From: Polynucleobacter victoriensis | GTDB lineage: Bacteria; Pseudomonadota; Gammaproteobacteria; Burkholderiales; Burkholderiaceae | Direction of reading: 5' to 3' | Length of the DNA stretch: 64,000 bases | NCBI RefSeq assembly: GCF_900187875.1 | Contig: NZ_FYEX01000001.1 | Location: forward strand, 496,001-560,000 | Part shown: piece by piece, positions 25,529 through 33,776 of the stretch | Numbering within the stretch: the stretch's first letter is position 1 | Layout of the letters: each line of letters opens with the position of its first letter | Notes under the pieces: model-generated | The model's input: only the letters and a program-made list of their open reading frames with translations | What the model was told of the DNA's origin: nothing | The model's database searches: none | Position numbers and translations under genes: made by a program

Positions 25529-25897
25529 ATGCGATTTTATGAATTTAAAACTTTCAAACCCACCAGCTCAACAAAGCCTTTAACTCCACCACAAGCTCGG
25601 ATCAAAGCCCTTAAAGATCAAGCTAAAAACGCACAAGCAGCAGTTAAAGCAGAACGGGCTAGGCAAAAGATTCAAGCTGGACAGCAAGAACTTACTAAAG
25701 TAGAGAGCACACACAAAATGCAGTCAAATAGTTTCAAGGCGCAGTACAAGATGAACAACGCTTATACGGCGTGGATGACCGCGGGCACTTATGGCAACTT
25801 TAATGACGCCTTAGCAGCAGCTTTAAGGAAGAAAAAGGCTGGTGCTATTGTGGTGAGGATTGAGGATGGGAATAAGGTTGTTGTGTATTCGAGTTAA
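25529..25897 (+). CDS. Small hypothetical protein, coiled-coil-like
   Basis: 122 residues from ATG 25529. An Ala/Lys/Gln-rich amphipathic helix spans about 20-65 (RIKALKDQAKNAQAAVKAE), followed by a compact region with TAWMTAGTYGNFNDALAAAL and a beta end VVRIEDGNKVVVYSS. No family is recognised. It ends four bases before a sequence resembling the tRNA-Lys 3' end. Confidence 0.5.
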   Translation: MRFYEFKTFKPTSSTKPLTPPQARIKALKDQAKNAQAAVKAERARQKIQAGQQELTKVESTHKMQSNSFKAQYKMNNAYTAWMTAGTYGNFNDALAAALRKKKAGAIVVRIEDGNKVVVYSS

Positions 25898-25900
25898 TAA

Positions 25901-25917
25901 ATCTTGCCGGACCCACC
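25901..25917 (+). repeat. Possible remnant of a tRNA-Lys attachment site
   Basis: ATCTTGCCGGACCCACCA differs from the tRNA-Lys 3' end (TCTCGCCCGACCCACCA) at two positions over 17 bases. It sits exactly between the plasmid-type genes and the metal-resistance genes, so it may mark an older element junction. Confidence 0.35.
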
Positions 25918-25965
25918 ACCCATACATCACCCATTTTTCGAATCCACTAATTTTTAAGCTCATTA

Positions 25966-26337
25966 CTAATCGAGGGTATATCTAGCGGTGATAACCTTAT
26001 CCTCTGACTGGATAACGACGACTGCTTTGCTATCTTTTGCTACCGGAAAACTACCGGTCAGTTCGAAATGATCGCCCTTAAGTGGTAACTCATAATTTTT
26101 TGTAGACCCACCTTGCAATAAGGTAATTTTGGCAGTCCCACGCTTCAATTGAATTGGTTTACCATGATCACGCAAGTAGACTTTTAACTCGTTACTTCTT
26201 GCCACAAGCTCAATATCAATATCCTTAAAAACAGAAACTTTTCCCCCATACAGCGGTTTGGTCTCGTGATCACCAGCGGCATAGCTTAAATTAAACAGGG
26301 TTATCAATAAAATAGCTAATATACTCATTTTCTTCAT
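25966..26337 (-). CDS. Periplasmic accessory protein of the RND efflux operon
   Basis: 123 residues with a signal peptide (about 1-20, cleavage after SYA). The mature part has KPLYGGKVSVFKDIDIELVAR and KVYLRDHGKPIQL, a pattern seen in small periplasmic proteins encoded with heavy-metal RND pumps. It starts three bases after the stop of the permease gene, so it is the last gene of the operon. It may bind metal through its N-terminal His and acidic residues. Exact role unknown. Confidence 0.6.
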   Translation of the reverse strand: MKKMSILAILLITLFNLSYAAGDHETKPLYGGKVSVFKDIDIELVARSNELKVYLRDHGKPIQLKRGTAKITLLQGGSTKNYELPLKGDHFELTGSFPVAKDSKAVVVIQSEDKVITARYTLD

Positions 26338-26339
26338 AT

Positions 26340-29300
26340 TTAATATCCTTCATTTATATTCAGATTATTAAGAGATTTTTCTGCATCTCGTTTGCCATAC
26401 AACAAAAACATTGCGGGGGTTAGAAAAGTATCAAGTAATGTTGAGCTGATTAATCCAAAAAAAATAACCACAGCAACAGGATGCAAAACCTCAGTTCCTG
26501 GTCGCTCAGCCTCAAACAATAGAGGCGCCAGTGCAAAAGCTGTAACCAATGCAGTCATCAAGACTGGAGCCAGGCGCTCCATAGATCCGCGAATAACCAT
26601 TTGACTTCCAAATGCCTCACCCTCGAGCTTTATCAAATTCAAATAATGACTGATTTTTAAAATCCCATTTCGAACAGAAACCCCGGCTAAAGTAATAAAT
26701 CCTACAAGTGCAGCAATCGATAAAGGCTGGCCGGAGAGCCATAGCCCGATAATCGCACCAATCATTGCAAGCGGTATATTGCTCATAATCATTAGTGATA
26801 AACGTACGGATTGATATTTGCTATATAAAACAGCGAACATTAATAACAATGAGCCTATTGATAAAAAGCCTATCAATTTCGAAGCCCGTTCTTGAGCCAC
26901 AAATTGACCGCCCAAAGTAATGAAATATCCTTCTGGTAATTTTTGTTGATCAACCACCATCTGTATGTCCTTAACCACCTCAGACAAAGCTCGATTAGAT
27001 GTATTGGCTGACAATACGATTCTTCTTTTGCCGTCGTCCCGACTAATTTGATTGGGCCCATCACTATCCTCGATAGAGGCAATTCTTGATAAAGGAATGC
27101 GCCCAGTTGGTGTATCGATCAAAATATCAGATAAGCCCTCTATTGTTCTAGACGTGTCAGGCAGCTTCATCACAAGATTAAATCGCTTATTTCCTTCAAT
27201 TATTTGTGAAACCCTCTCACCCTCAACCATTGATTGCAGCAATTCCATAACTTGAGAAGTGGAAACACCATACTGGGAAGCAACATCGTAATTAATACGA
27301 ACCTTAATTTGTGGCGCTAACACTTGCTTTTCTATTTCTAAATCAGCTATGCCAGAAATTCCCGATAACTTTGTGCGCAATAAATCAGCCTGACTACGCA
27401 AAATATCAAGATCATCTCCAAAGATCTTAATGGCGATTTGTGATCTAACTCCAGACAACATATGGTCAATACGGTGAGAAATCGGCTGTCCTATCGCAAT
27501 TGCAGCAGGGATATTAATCAAACGCTTTCGAATATCAGCCTGTATATCAGCCATGGATCGATTCAATTCACTGGCCGGTTTAAGCCCGACGTCGAGCTCG
27601 CTCACATGAACCCCTTCTGCGTGTTCATCTAATTCAGCACGGCCACTTCGTCTGCCAACATAGGTAACCTCTGGCACCTGCATTACTAGTAATTCAGCCT
27701 GCCTTGCAATCGCAGATGATTCAGTTAGAGCAACCCCGGGATTAAGTCTCAAACCAATTAAGAGAGTCCCCTCATTAAATGGCGGCAGAAATGACGTTGG
27801 CATAAACGGTAGACTCAGAACCGAGACCAAGACAAGGCCACAGGCATAAGCGATAAATCGCTTCGGACTCATTAGGAAACTTTCAAGACGGTTCCGATAT
27901 TTTGCCTTTAGCCATAAAAGCAGCTTTGTGTCGCCATGACTCAAGTTGGTCATTGATGGCAATAGGTAGTAACTTAAAACTGGTGTGATTGTTACCGAAA
28001 CAACCAGGGAGGCAACCGTTGAAACAATGAAGGCTATCCCCAGAGGTGTGAATAGCCGCCCCTCGATCCCAGATAGAGCAAACAGCGGTATAAAAACCAG
28101 GACAATAATCATTGTTGCGTAAATAATTCCAGTACGAACCTCCATAGAAGCAGAGCGGACCACCTCCAATACACCCACCCTCTCATCCACAGGCCTTTTG
28201 GAATTTAACCGTAGTCGACGCATAATATTTTCGACATCGACAACAGCATCGTCTACCAAACCACCAATAGCAATTGCAAGACCCCCTAGAGTCATTGTGT
28301 TAATTGAAAACCCAAAGTACCTAAAAATTAACGCTGTAATTAATATGGAAACCGGGATTGCCGTTAATGAAATTAAAACCGGTCGAATTGTGCCCAAAAA
28401 GAAATACAAGATGATGGCAACAAATATTGATGCCCCAATCAACTTAGCCTCTAAGGTGCTAATTGAAGCCTCTATGAATGTAGCCTGCCTGAAAGTAACT
28501 CTTGGAGCCTCCATGCCAACAGGGAGACCTTGCTTTAACTCAGCAATAGCCTGCTCAATTTTTTGACTTAACTCAATCGTGTCAGATGCAGGTTGTTTTT
28601 GAATTCCTAAAATGACTGCGCCTTTACCCCCATAACCTGCATCACCTCTTTTTACGGCCGGGGCAAAAGCTACGTCAGCAATTTGTTTTAGCAGTATCGG
28701 CTGACTACCTTTGGTAGTGATTGCTAAATTTCGTAAATCCTCCAAACTAGAGGTTCTACCAATATTTCTAATTAAGTACTCTTTGCTATTAACCTCAATA
28801 AAACCACCCGAACTATTTGACGAGTGGCCTCGTAATGCCTCTTCAAGCTGAAGAGCGGTAATGCCAAGCTCAGACATGCGACGAGTATTTGGCTGAACTT
28901 GAAACTGTCGAACCTGACCGCCAATCGTTATCACCTGAGCAACACCCTGGATTGCCATTAGACGTGGCCTTAGCACCCAATCGGCGTACTCCCGTACTTG
29001 CATAGGCGAAATTATTTCCTCATCTACAGGTATCGCAATTTGCATAATCTCACCCATAATGGAGCTAATCGGCCCCATGCGAGGATTGACATTATTTGGC
29101 AATGTATTGTCCATCGTATTTAAGCGCTCGCTCACCATCTGGCGAGCGCGATAAATATCCGTACTCCATTTAAATGTGATGTAGATAAATGACAAACCCG
29201 CGCTAGAAGTTGATCGAATTGACTCGACCCCTGGCAAGCCATTCATGACAGTTTCCAGAGGGAAGGTAATTAATTGCTCCACTTCCTCGGAGGCCATTCC

Positions 29301-29462
29301 GCCAGCCTCAGTCATCACCGTTACAGTGGGCTTATTTAAGTCTGGAAAAACATCTACAGGCATCTGTTTTAACGAAAATGCCCCGTAGAACATCACAATT
29401 ACGCCTAGCAAAATGACAATTAGGCGATTTTTTAAACTAAAGTTAAGTATCCAAGTAAACAT
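26340..29462 (-). CDS. Heavy-metal RND efflux permease (CusA/CzcA family)
   Basis: 1040 residues with 12 membrane helices and two large periplasmic loops. It starts with FSLKNRLIVILLGVIVMFYG and LKQMPVDVFPDLNKPTV, typical of HME-RND pumps. The TM4 proton-relay region reads AIAIGGLVDDAVVDVENIMRRLR: the Asp and Glu equivalents of CzcA D408 and E415 are there, but the D402 position is Gly, so it is not a textbook CzcA. No methionine cluster points clearly to Cu/Ag. Substrate is therefore open among Zn, Co, Cd, Ni and Cu. It works with the adaptor and TolC-like genes upstream. Confidence 0.88.
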   Translation of the reverse strand: MFTWILNFSLKNRLIVILLGVIVMFYGAFSLKQMPVDVFPDLNKPTVTVMTEAGGMASEEVEQLITFPLETVMNGLPGVESIRSTSSAGLSFIYITFKWSTDIYRARQMVSERLNTMDNTLPNNVNPRMGPISSIMGEIMQIAIPVDEEIISPMQVREYADWVLRPRLMAIQGVAQVITIGGQVRQFQVQPNTRRMSELGITALQLEEALRGHSSNSSGGFIEVNSKEYLIRNIGRTSSLEDLRNLAITTKGSQPILLKQIADVAFAPAVKRGDAGYGGKGAVILGIQKQPASDTIELSQKIEQAIAELKQGLPVGMEAPRVTFRQATFIEASISTLEAKLIGASIFVAIILYFFLGTIRPVLISLTAIPVSILITALIFRYFGFSINTMTLGGLAIAIGGLVDDAVVDVENIMRRLRLNSKRPVDERVGVLEVVRSASMEVRTGIIYATMIIVLVFIPLFALSGIEGRLFTPLGIAFIVSTVASLVVSVTITPVLSYYLLPSMTNLSHGDTKLLLWLKAKYRNRLESFLMSPKRFIAYACGLVLVSVLSLPFMPTSFLPPFNEGTLLIGLRLNPGVALTESSAIARQAELLVMQVPEVTYVGRRSGRAELDEHAEGVHVSELDVGLKPASELNRSMADIQADIRKRLINIPAAIAIGQPISHRIDHMLSGVRSQIAIKIFGDDLDILRSQADLLRTKLSGISGIADLEIEKQVLAPQIKVRINYDVASQYGVSTSQVMELLQSMVEGERVSQIIEGNKRFNLVMKLPDTSRTIEGLSDILIDTPTGRIPLSRIASIEDSDGPNQISRDDGKRRIVLSANTSNRALSEVVKDIQMVVDQQKLPEGYFITLGGQFVAQERASKLIGFLSIGSLLLMFAVLYSKYQSVRLSLMIMSNIPLAMIGAIIGLWLSGQPLSIAALVGFITLAGVSVRNGILKISHYLNLIKLEGEAFGSQMVIRGSMERLAPVLMTALVTAFALAPLLFEAERPGTEVLHPVAVVIFFGLISSTLLDTFLTPAMFLLYGKRDAEKSLNNLNINEGY

Positions 29463-29471
29463 AATCAGCCC

Positions 29472-30503
29472 CTATCGAATCTGATTAATTAATGAGGCTG
29501 AGTTTGTAACTACCCGATCCTTATCAGTCAATCCGGAAGTCACAATGACATACTTACCATCAAGCGGTTCGTATAAAACAACTCTCGGCTCGAACTCTTC
29601 TGGGGATCCCTTTACCCAAACTGTATTTTGATTTGCGGCATTTTTTACGATTGCTGAGAGTGGAATTTTGAGACCCTTAGTTTGCGTCGAGGTGCTTACG
29701 AAAACACGCAATGGTTGACCTACTGGTATACCAATTAATTCTTCGCTCTTACCAGAAAAGGTAATCGGTAGAGCTTGCTCTCTCAATGATTGCCCACCAC
29801 CAAGATAGTTAAGTTGGATAGTTTTGCCGTCATAGGCAATATAGCCACCAGCAATGTCTTTTAATATTTTTCCGTCATACGCTAATGCCTCAACCAATAG
29901 ACGATTAGGGTTAACTACCTCAAAAATGAGCTGTCTTGGCTCTACCACCTGACCAGAGACAACACCCATTGTTGAAATCACTCCAGCTACTGGAGCTCTG
30001 AGCTCCTCATTTGCCACTGCCGCTTGAGCTTCTTCTAGAGTTTTTCGCGGAATAGTGTCAGCCAATTCGCGATATCGCTTCAAACGACTTTCCGCCAATG
30101 AGCGACTGCCTGATGGTCCAGCCTCTGGCGTTACATAGGCAAGCACTTCCCCTTGCTTTACCTTTTGCCCAGGAAGGGGGAACCCATTGGGTCCAGGTGT
30201 AATTCTACCCGCCACAATTGCTTGAACTTTGCCACCATAATTTGGATCCATAATGACTTTGCCAGCCAAATCAAGGGTTTTGGGGAATTCCCCTGGCATA
30301 ACTTGTTCCGTTTCCACCTTCAGTTGGCGCTGTGCTGGTTTGGGAATAAAAAGATTGCCACTAGCCTGTCTTTTGGGGATATCCAAACTAGAAATCTGAG
30401 TTGTATCACCTGGGCCGTGATCAGAGCCGGCCCTCGCAACACTGATCGATAACATTAAAGTGGTTGCGAGCACACATTGCGAGGAAAATTTAGAGAGATT
30501 CAT
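29472..30503 (-). CDS. RND efflux periplasmic adaptor (CusB/CzcB family)
   Basis: 343 residues with a signal peptide (cleaved near VARA, about 25). The membrane-fusion order is seen: beta-barrel and lipoyl halves (GKVQAIVAGRITPGPNGFPLPGQKVKQGEVLAYVTPEAG, split by a short helical hairpin AESRLKRYRELADTIPRKTLEEAQAAVAN, then LRAPVAGVISTMGVVSGQVVEP). The hairpin is short, as in CusB/CzcB relatives that meet a TolC-like tip. It overlaps the upstream gene by four bases. Confidence 0.85.
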   Translation of the reverse strand: MNLSKFSSQCVLATTLMLSISVARAGSDHGPGDTTQISSLDIPKRQASGNLFIPKPAQRQLKVETEQVMPGEFPKTLDLAGKVIMDPNYGGKVQAIVAGRITPGPNGFPLPGQKVKQGEVLAYVTPEAGPSGSRSLAESRLKRYRELADTIPRKTLEEAQAAVANEELRAPVAGVISTMGVVSGQVVEPRQLIFEVVNPNRLLVEALAYDGKILKDIAGGYIAYDGKTIQLNYLGGGQSLREQALPITFSGKSEELIGIPVGQPLRVFVSTSTQTKGLKIPLSAIVKNAANQNTVWVKGSPEEFEPRVVLYEPLDGKYVIVTSGLTDKDRVVTNSASLINQIR

Positions 30504-31075
30504 TTGCGCTCCTTGATTCGAACTAGGGTTTCCTTGTATTTAGAAAGTATTAAATGACGGTATTTGAAGGCAAGGTACCCAAGAGAAGCCAAAAGAAGAA
30601 TGGAGATAAGCAACTTCAAAGTAAGCTGCCAATTCCAAATTCCTCGATCAATATGCTCACCATTAAAAGTGGTTGCCACAATATCTACGGCATCACCCTC
30701 TTTGATAGTCAAAGTCACTGCAATTGAATTGCTGTTAGAACTTTTTGTTAGATAACCTTCGTACGTACCATTATTAGTAGAGCTCAATTTAATAACTTGA
30801 CCACCAAAATTCATCTCAATATCAGCATTGAGCACGGGCCTGCCAGTTAAAAATTGATCTACATACACCTCGACTAGCTTTTCTTTTACTATGCCAACAA
30901 CTTCATATTGCTCAGAATCGGCGTAAAACCGCGGGAAAAAAGCTCCACTCTGAACGATATCTGTGGTTGAGCCATGGTCGTGGCCTGGTCCTGCATACAC
31001 AAGTCCAGAAACCATCATCCCGACAAATACAATCAAAGCCCTACTCATTAAGTGACGTTTCAAATAGTTCAACAT
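30500..31075 (-). CDS. Membrane-anchored accessory protein of the efflux operon
   Basis: 191 residues: signal or first membrane segment at about 12-28, a His-containing GHDHGS just after it, a beta-rich periplasmic domain (VDQFLTGRPVLNADIEMNFGG) and a C-terminal membrane helix (KLLISILLLASLGYLAF) with a basic tail. Similar proteins occur in czc-like operons between the TolC-like and adaptor genes. It may hold or pass metal in the periplasm (inference). Confidence 0.6.
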   Translation of the reverse strand: MLNYLKRHLMSRALIVFVGMMVSGLVYAGPGHDHGSTTDIVQSGAFFPRFYADSEQYEVVGIVKEKLVEVYVDQFLTGRPVLNADIEMNFGGQVIKLSSTNNGTYEGYLTKSSNSNSIAVTLTIKEGDAVDIVATTFNGEHIDRGIWNWQLTLKLLISILLLASLGYLAFKYRHLILSKYKETLVRIKERK

Positions 31076-31083
31076 ATAAACCC

Positions 31084-32367
31084 TTATTCAGGCAACAAGC
31101 CAAGCGCTTGTCTTAAATTAGAAACAGCAACCGCATAATTGATTTTTGCGTCAGCTACTTGACGATTGGCATCTGTAGCTTCGAGCTCAACCCTCAGGCG
31201 GGTTGGCAAATCGGTTTCTCCAAAACGAAATGACTTGTCAAAAAAGATGCGTGTTTCATTTGCTAGTAAAGCCCTTTTTTCAGATGCGCTCAATTTAATT
31301 TGTGCGGTTTTGACTAGCAAAGCCTTTGATTCCACATTTGCCAGCGCTTTCTCACGCTCGAAGATAAGTTGCGACTCTGCCTCAACCATCTCGGCAGTAC
31401 TAATAGCTAGCTTATTCTCGTAACGAGCATCAGAACCAAAAGGAATACGAATCCCAATGGTGATTGATTGCTGGAATGGCACTCCATAGACCTCACGGCC
31501 TCTCGTAGTAAGAATTTGCAGCTCAGGTGTAGTTCGAGTCTGAGATTTCGCTAAGGCTACAGCTTTTCTAGCTACATCAAGCTGATCCAGTAACGCAACA
31601 ACTACTGGAAGACTAACGTCCAGGCTAGTCAAGCTATCCGGGATCTTGGGAATTGGCTCCATGAACTTTGAGCTCGAGACACTTTCGAGTGCCTTGATTT
31701 TTTCACCGCCAAATAATGCCCGCATTCTTTGTTCGGCATTAATCAAATTTGCCTGCGCTTCGGCTAGACTGGCTTCAGAGTTTGCTAGAGCACCATTTGT
31801 TTGATGAAGATCCGCGCGAGATAAGTCTCCAACCTTAAATCGCTTTTCAACATCAAGGCTTAGAGCTTTTGCATTTTCAAAGCGACTATTAGCCAGATCA
31901 AACTCAATTTTTGTTCGGCGGTACGACCAGTAAGCATCTCTAACATCTGCTGCCACCCTGAGTTGAGACAGATAGTACTGAGACAATAGCTTTTTATATT
32001 CAGCATCAGCCAAGCCTATGGAGTTTGAGCGTTCATTCCACAACCAAAGTGGAAATCCCAAGCCAGCAATTGTCTCGCTTGCCCCTTGATTACTGTTGGC
32101 TTTGTCAGATTTTTGAGCCACCTCTATCGATGCAGGGCTAGCCAAGTAGCTACTAGCTACCTTTTGCTTCGCAATAGCTGCGTCAACTCGATATTGGTAA
32201 GACTTGGACTCGGGCTGACGATCCCATGCAGCTTCATAGAGCGCCTTTAGCCCTATTTTGGCGGGTATAGCTTCCCCCGCAAATGCGTACGGTTGGCATA
32301 TCAACCACAACAGACAAAAAACTAAACCGAAATATAGACGAAGTTCGCCCAATTTTTCTCGCAACAT
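31084..32367 (-). CDS. TolC-family outer-membrane efflux channel (CzcC-like)
   Basis: 427 residues with a signal peptide (about 10-31). Long amphipathic helices with two OEP repeats fill the rest; the second repeat includes KSQTRTTPELQILTTRGREVYGVPFQQSITIGIRIPFG, typical of CzcC. It would form the trimeric outer-membrane exit of the RND pump. The gene follows the czcI-like gene after 71 bases and precedes the accessory membrane protein by eight. Confidence 0.85.
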   Translation of the reverse strand: MLREKLGELRLYFGLVFCLLWLICQPYAFAGEAIPAKIGLKALYEAAWDRQPESKSYQYRVDAAIAKQKVASSYLASPASIEVAQKSDKANSNQGASETIAGLGFPLWLWNERSNSIGLADAEYKKLLSQYYLSQLRVAADVRDAYWSYRRTKIEFDLANSRFENAKALSLDVEKRFKVGDLSRADLHQTNGALANSEASLAEAQANLINAEQRMRALFGGEKIKALESVSSSKFMEPIPKIPDSLTSLDVSLPVVVALLDQLDVARKAVALAKSQTRTTPELQILTTRGREVYGVPFQQSITIGIRIPFGSDARYENKLAISTAEMVEAESQLIFEREKALANVESKALLVKTAQIKLSASEKRALLANETRIFFDKSFRFGETDLPTRLRVELEATDANRQVADAKINYAVAVSNLRQALGLLPE

Positions 32368-32438
32368 AAAAACTCCAATTGATTAATCAAATTAGAGTTA
32401 GCGAGAAATGCAACTAGAGGGACTACTTCCTCGCTAAC

Positions 32439-32774
32439 TTAAGCGAGATGGGTCCAATTGGGCTTGTCAGGTTGGGGGAGTATGGGGCTTGACAGCGACT
32501 GTTTGCCCACAAGAGCAAACGTAAAATCTTGCTGCACAACAACAAAATCTGATGAATTAGGAAAGAAAGGGTTATGGGCTAAATGACATACGCCACAGTC
32601 AGCATCTGTGCTTTTTCCTGAATCAGACTTCTCAGGAGCTTTTTGATGCTCGTGCTGATGGTGCCCTGGATGAGTGCTGGAAACTTGCTCATGTTCGCAA
32701 TAGCTAGCAACGGCAGCAAACGAAGTTTGCAACCCTACCAATACTAAGATGATTGAAATGAACAGATTTCTCAT
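32439..32774 (-). CDS. CzcI-like small periplasmic protein
   Basis: 111 residues from ATG 32774: a signal peptide ending near SFAA (about 21), then SYCEHEQ, a His-rich segment HPGHHQHEHQ and CGVCHLAHNPFF. This is the pattern of CzcI, the small His-rich protein at the head of czcICBA operons, thought to modulate their expression. The open frame runs on upstream into the antisense of a recombinase remnant; that extension is rejected. As first gene it should follow the operon promoter around 32780-32860. Confidence 0.75.
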   Translation of the reverse strand: MRNLFISIILVLVGLQTSFAAVASYCEHEQVSSTHPGHHQHEHQKAPEKSDSGKSTDADCGVCHLAHNPFFPNSSDFVVVQQDFTFALVGKQSLSSPILPQPDKPNWTHLA

Positions 32775-32870
32775 TAAACTATTTTGACATATTTTGGGGG
32801 GATTTTGCACAAAACCCAGAAATCGAGCTATTTGAAAGCCTCTTCCATCAAGATTGTCAAAATAGCTTAA
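32774..32870. repeat. 16-base inverted repeat upstream of the czcI-like gene
   Basis: TTAAACTATTTTGACA (32774-32789) and TGTCAAAATAGCTTAA (32855-32870) are inverted with one mismatch. The right arm ends exactly where the GC-rich recombinase remnant begins. On the minus strand the right arm supplies TTGACA, a perfect -35 hexamer for the efflux operon. Confidence 0.6.
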
Positions 32871-33122
32871 AACGTTCGATCCGCAGATCTTCAAGAGGAC
32901 CAAGTGGTGGTGTCGATGCGCAGGATTGCCGATGTCTGGAAGCAGTTGTTCCCGGCAGAGCAACAACGCATTGCGCAGTTGCTCATCGAACGCGTGGACT
33001 TCAGGGACGGTAGCCTGGACATCCACTGGCGTGAAGATGGTTGGATCTGGCTTGACCCAAGCATCGTGGCGCACCCCTATGTGGAAGAAGCCAAAGAGTA
33101 TGCAGAGGAGGTGATGGCATGA
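32871..33122 (+). pseudogene. C-terminal remnant of a large serine recombinase
   Basis: About 83 codons with no start of their own, following an in-frame stop. The reading VWKQLFPAEQQRIAQLLIERVDF matches the C-terminal end of zinc-ribbon recombinases of the Pin-like large serine family, whose catalytic domain is missing here. The base composition turns GC-rich exactly at this point. It ends in ATGA overlap with a small frame, as intact copies overlap their accessory genes. Confidence 0.7.
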
Positions 33123-33217
33123 CGAGCGAGGCATATCAAGGCAATCCAAGGTTGTGCAATGTGCGCATTGAAGTGGGGGGGCGGCGCGGCAAATCATGGA
33201 TGGCACGCAACGTGTGA
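33119..33217 (+). CDS. Small ORF in the recombinase cassette
   Basis: 32 codons, start overlapping the recombinase stop (ATGA), overlapping the next gene by 22 bases. Basic C-terminal end (GGRRGKSWMARN). It may be a real coupled peptide or the truncated start of the accessory protein. Low support. Confidence 0.3.
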   Translation: MTSEAYQGNPRLCNVRIEVGGRRGKSWMARNV

Positions 33218-33588
33218 CGATGGTCCCGCTGACGATCCGTCGCAAACAAAACCGCAAGCTCTTGACCCCACCGTCGGGCTCCAGTGCGAACGTCATGTCA
33301 GGCGGCATGGACATTCCGATGATCAAAACGCTGGGCAAGGCGTTTTATTGGCAGCGCTTGCTTGATGAGGGCAAGTACGCCACGGCGAAAGATCTGGCTC
33401 GTTCATTCAAGCTAGAGCCCGGTTCGGTTGCGGAGGTCCTGCGCATGACGCATCTGGCACCCGACATCATTGAAGCCATCCTGGATGGTTCCCAGCCACG
33501 GCATCTGAATCTGCAGACGATCCGTGGGCGTCATGAGCCCCTGCCACGCGATTGGGAAGATCAGAAAAAGATGCTTGCCTTTGTGTGA
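33196..33588 (+). CDS. Recombinase-associated accessory protein
   Basis: 130 residues. MVPLTIRRKQNRKLLTPP, then MIKTLGKAFYWQRLLDEGKYATAKDLA, a helix-turn-helix-like region, and HLAPDIIEAILDGSQP. This is the short protein commonly encoded right after large serine recombinases in proteobacteria; it probably binds DNA with the recombinase. GC-rich like its neighbours. Since the recombinase is truncated, it is likely a leftover. Confidence 0.68.
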   Translation: MDGTQRVTMVPLTIRRKQNRKLLTPPSGSSANVMSGGMDIPMIKTLGKAFYWQRLLDEGKYATAKDLARSFKLEPGSVAEVLRMTHLAPDIIEAILDGSQPRHLNLQTIRGRHEPLPRDWEDQKKMLAFV

Positions 33589-33776
33589 TTTGGTTCAGCT
33601 TGATTTGACTGCAGGCCAAAAGCAGTCATCGGCGTGAACGCACCGGAGGTCCGGTCTAGGCTGAAACCGACACCAGAAAGCCACCCCGTGCACTGGCTTG
33701 TGATCTGAGTCACCAGGCCACGCCCACGCGGTGCTGCTGAGTGTCAATCAACAGAATGGCCAGGTCCTGGTAGTTC

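Noticed and set aside
32439..33338. A 299-codon frame on the minus strand
   Set aside because: Only the last 111 codons look like protein (CzcI-like, with signal peptide). The rest is antisense to the GC-rich recombinase remnant.
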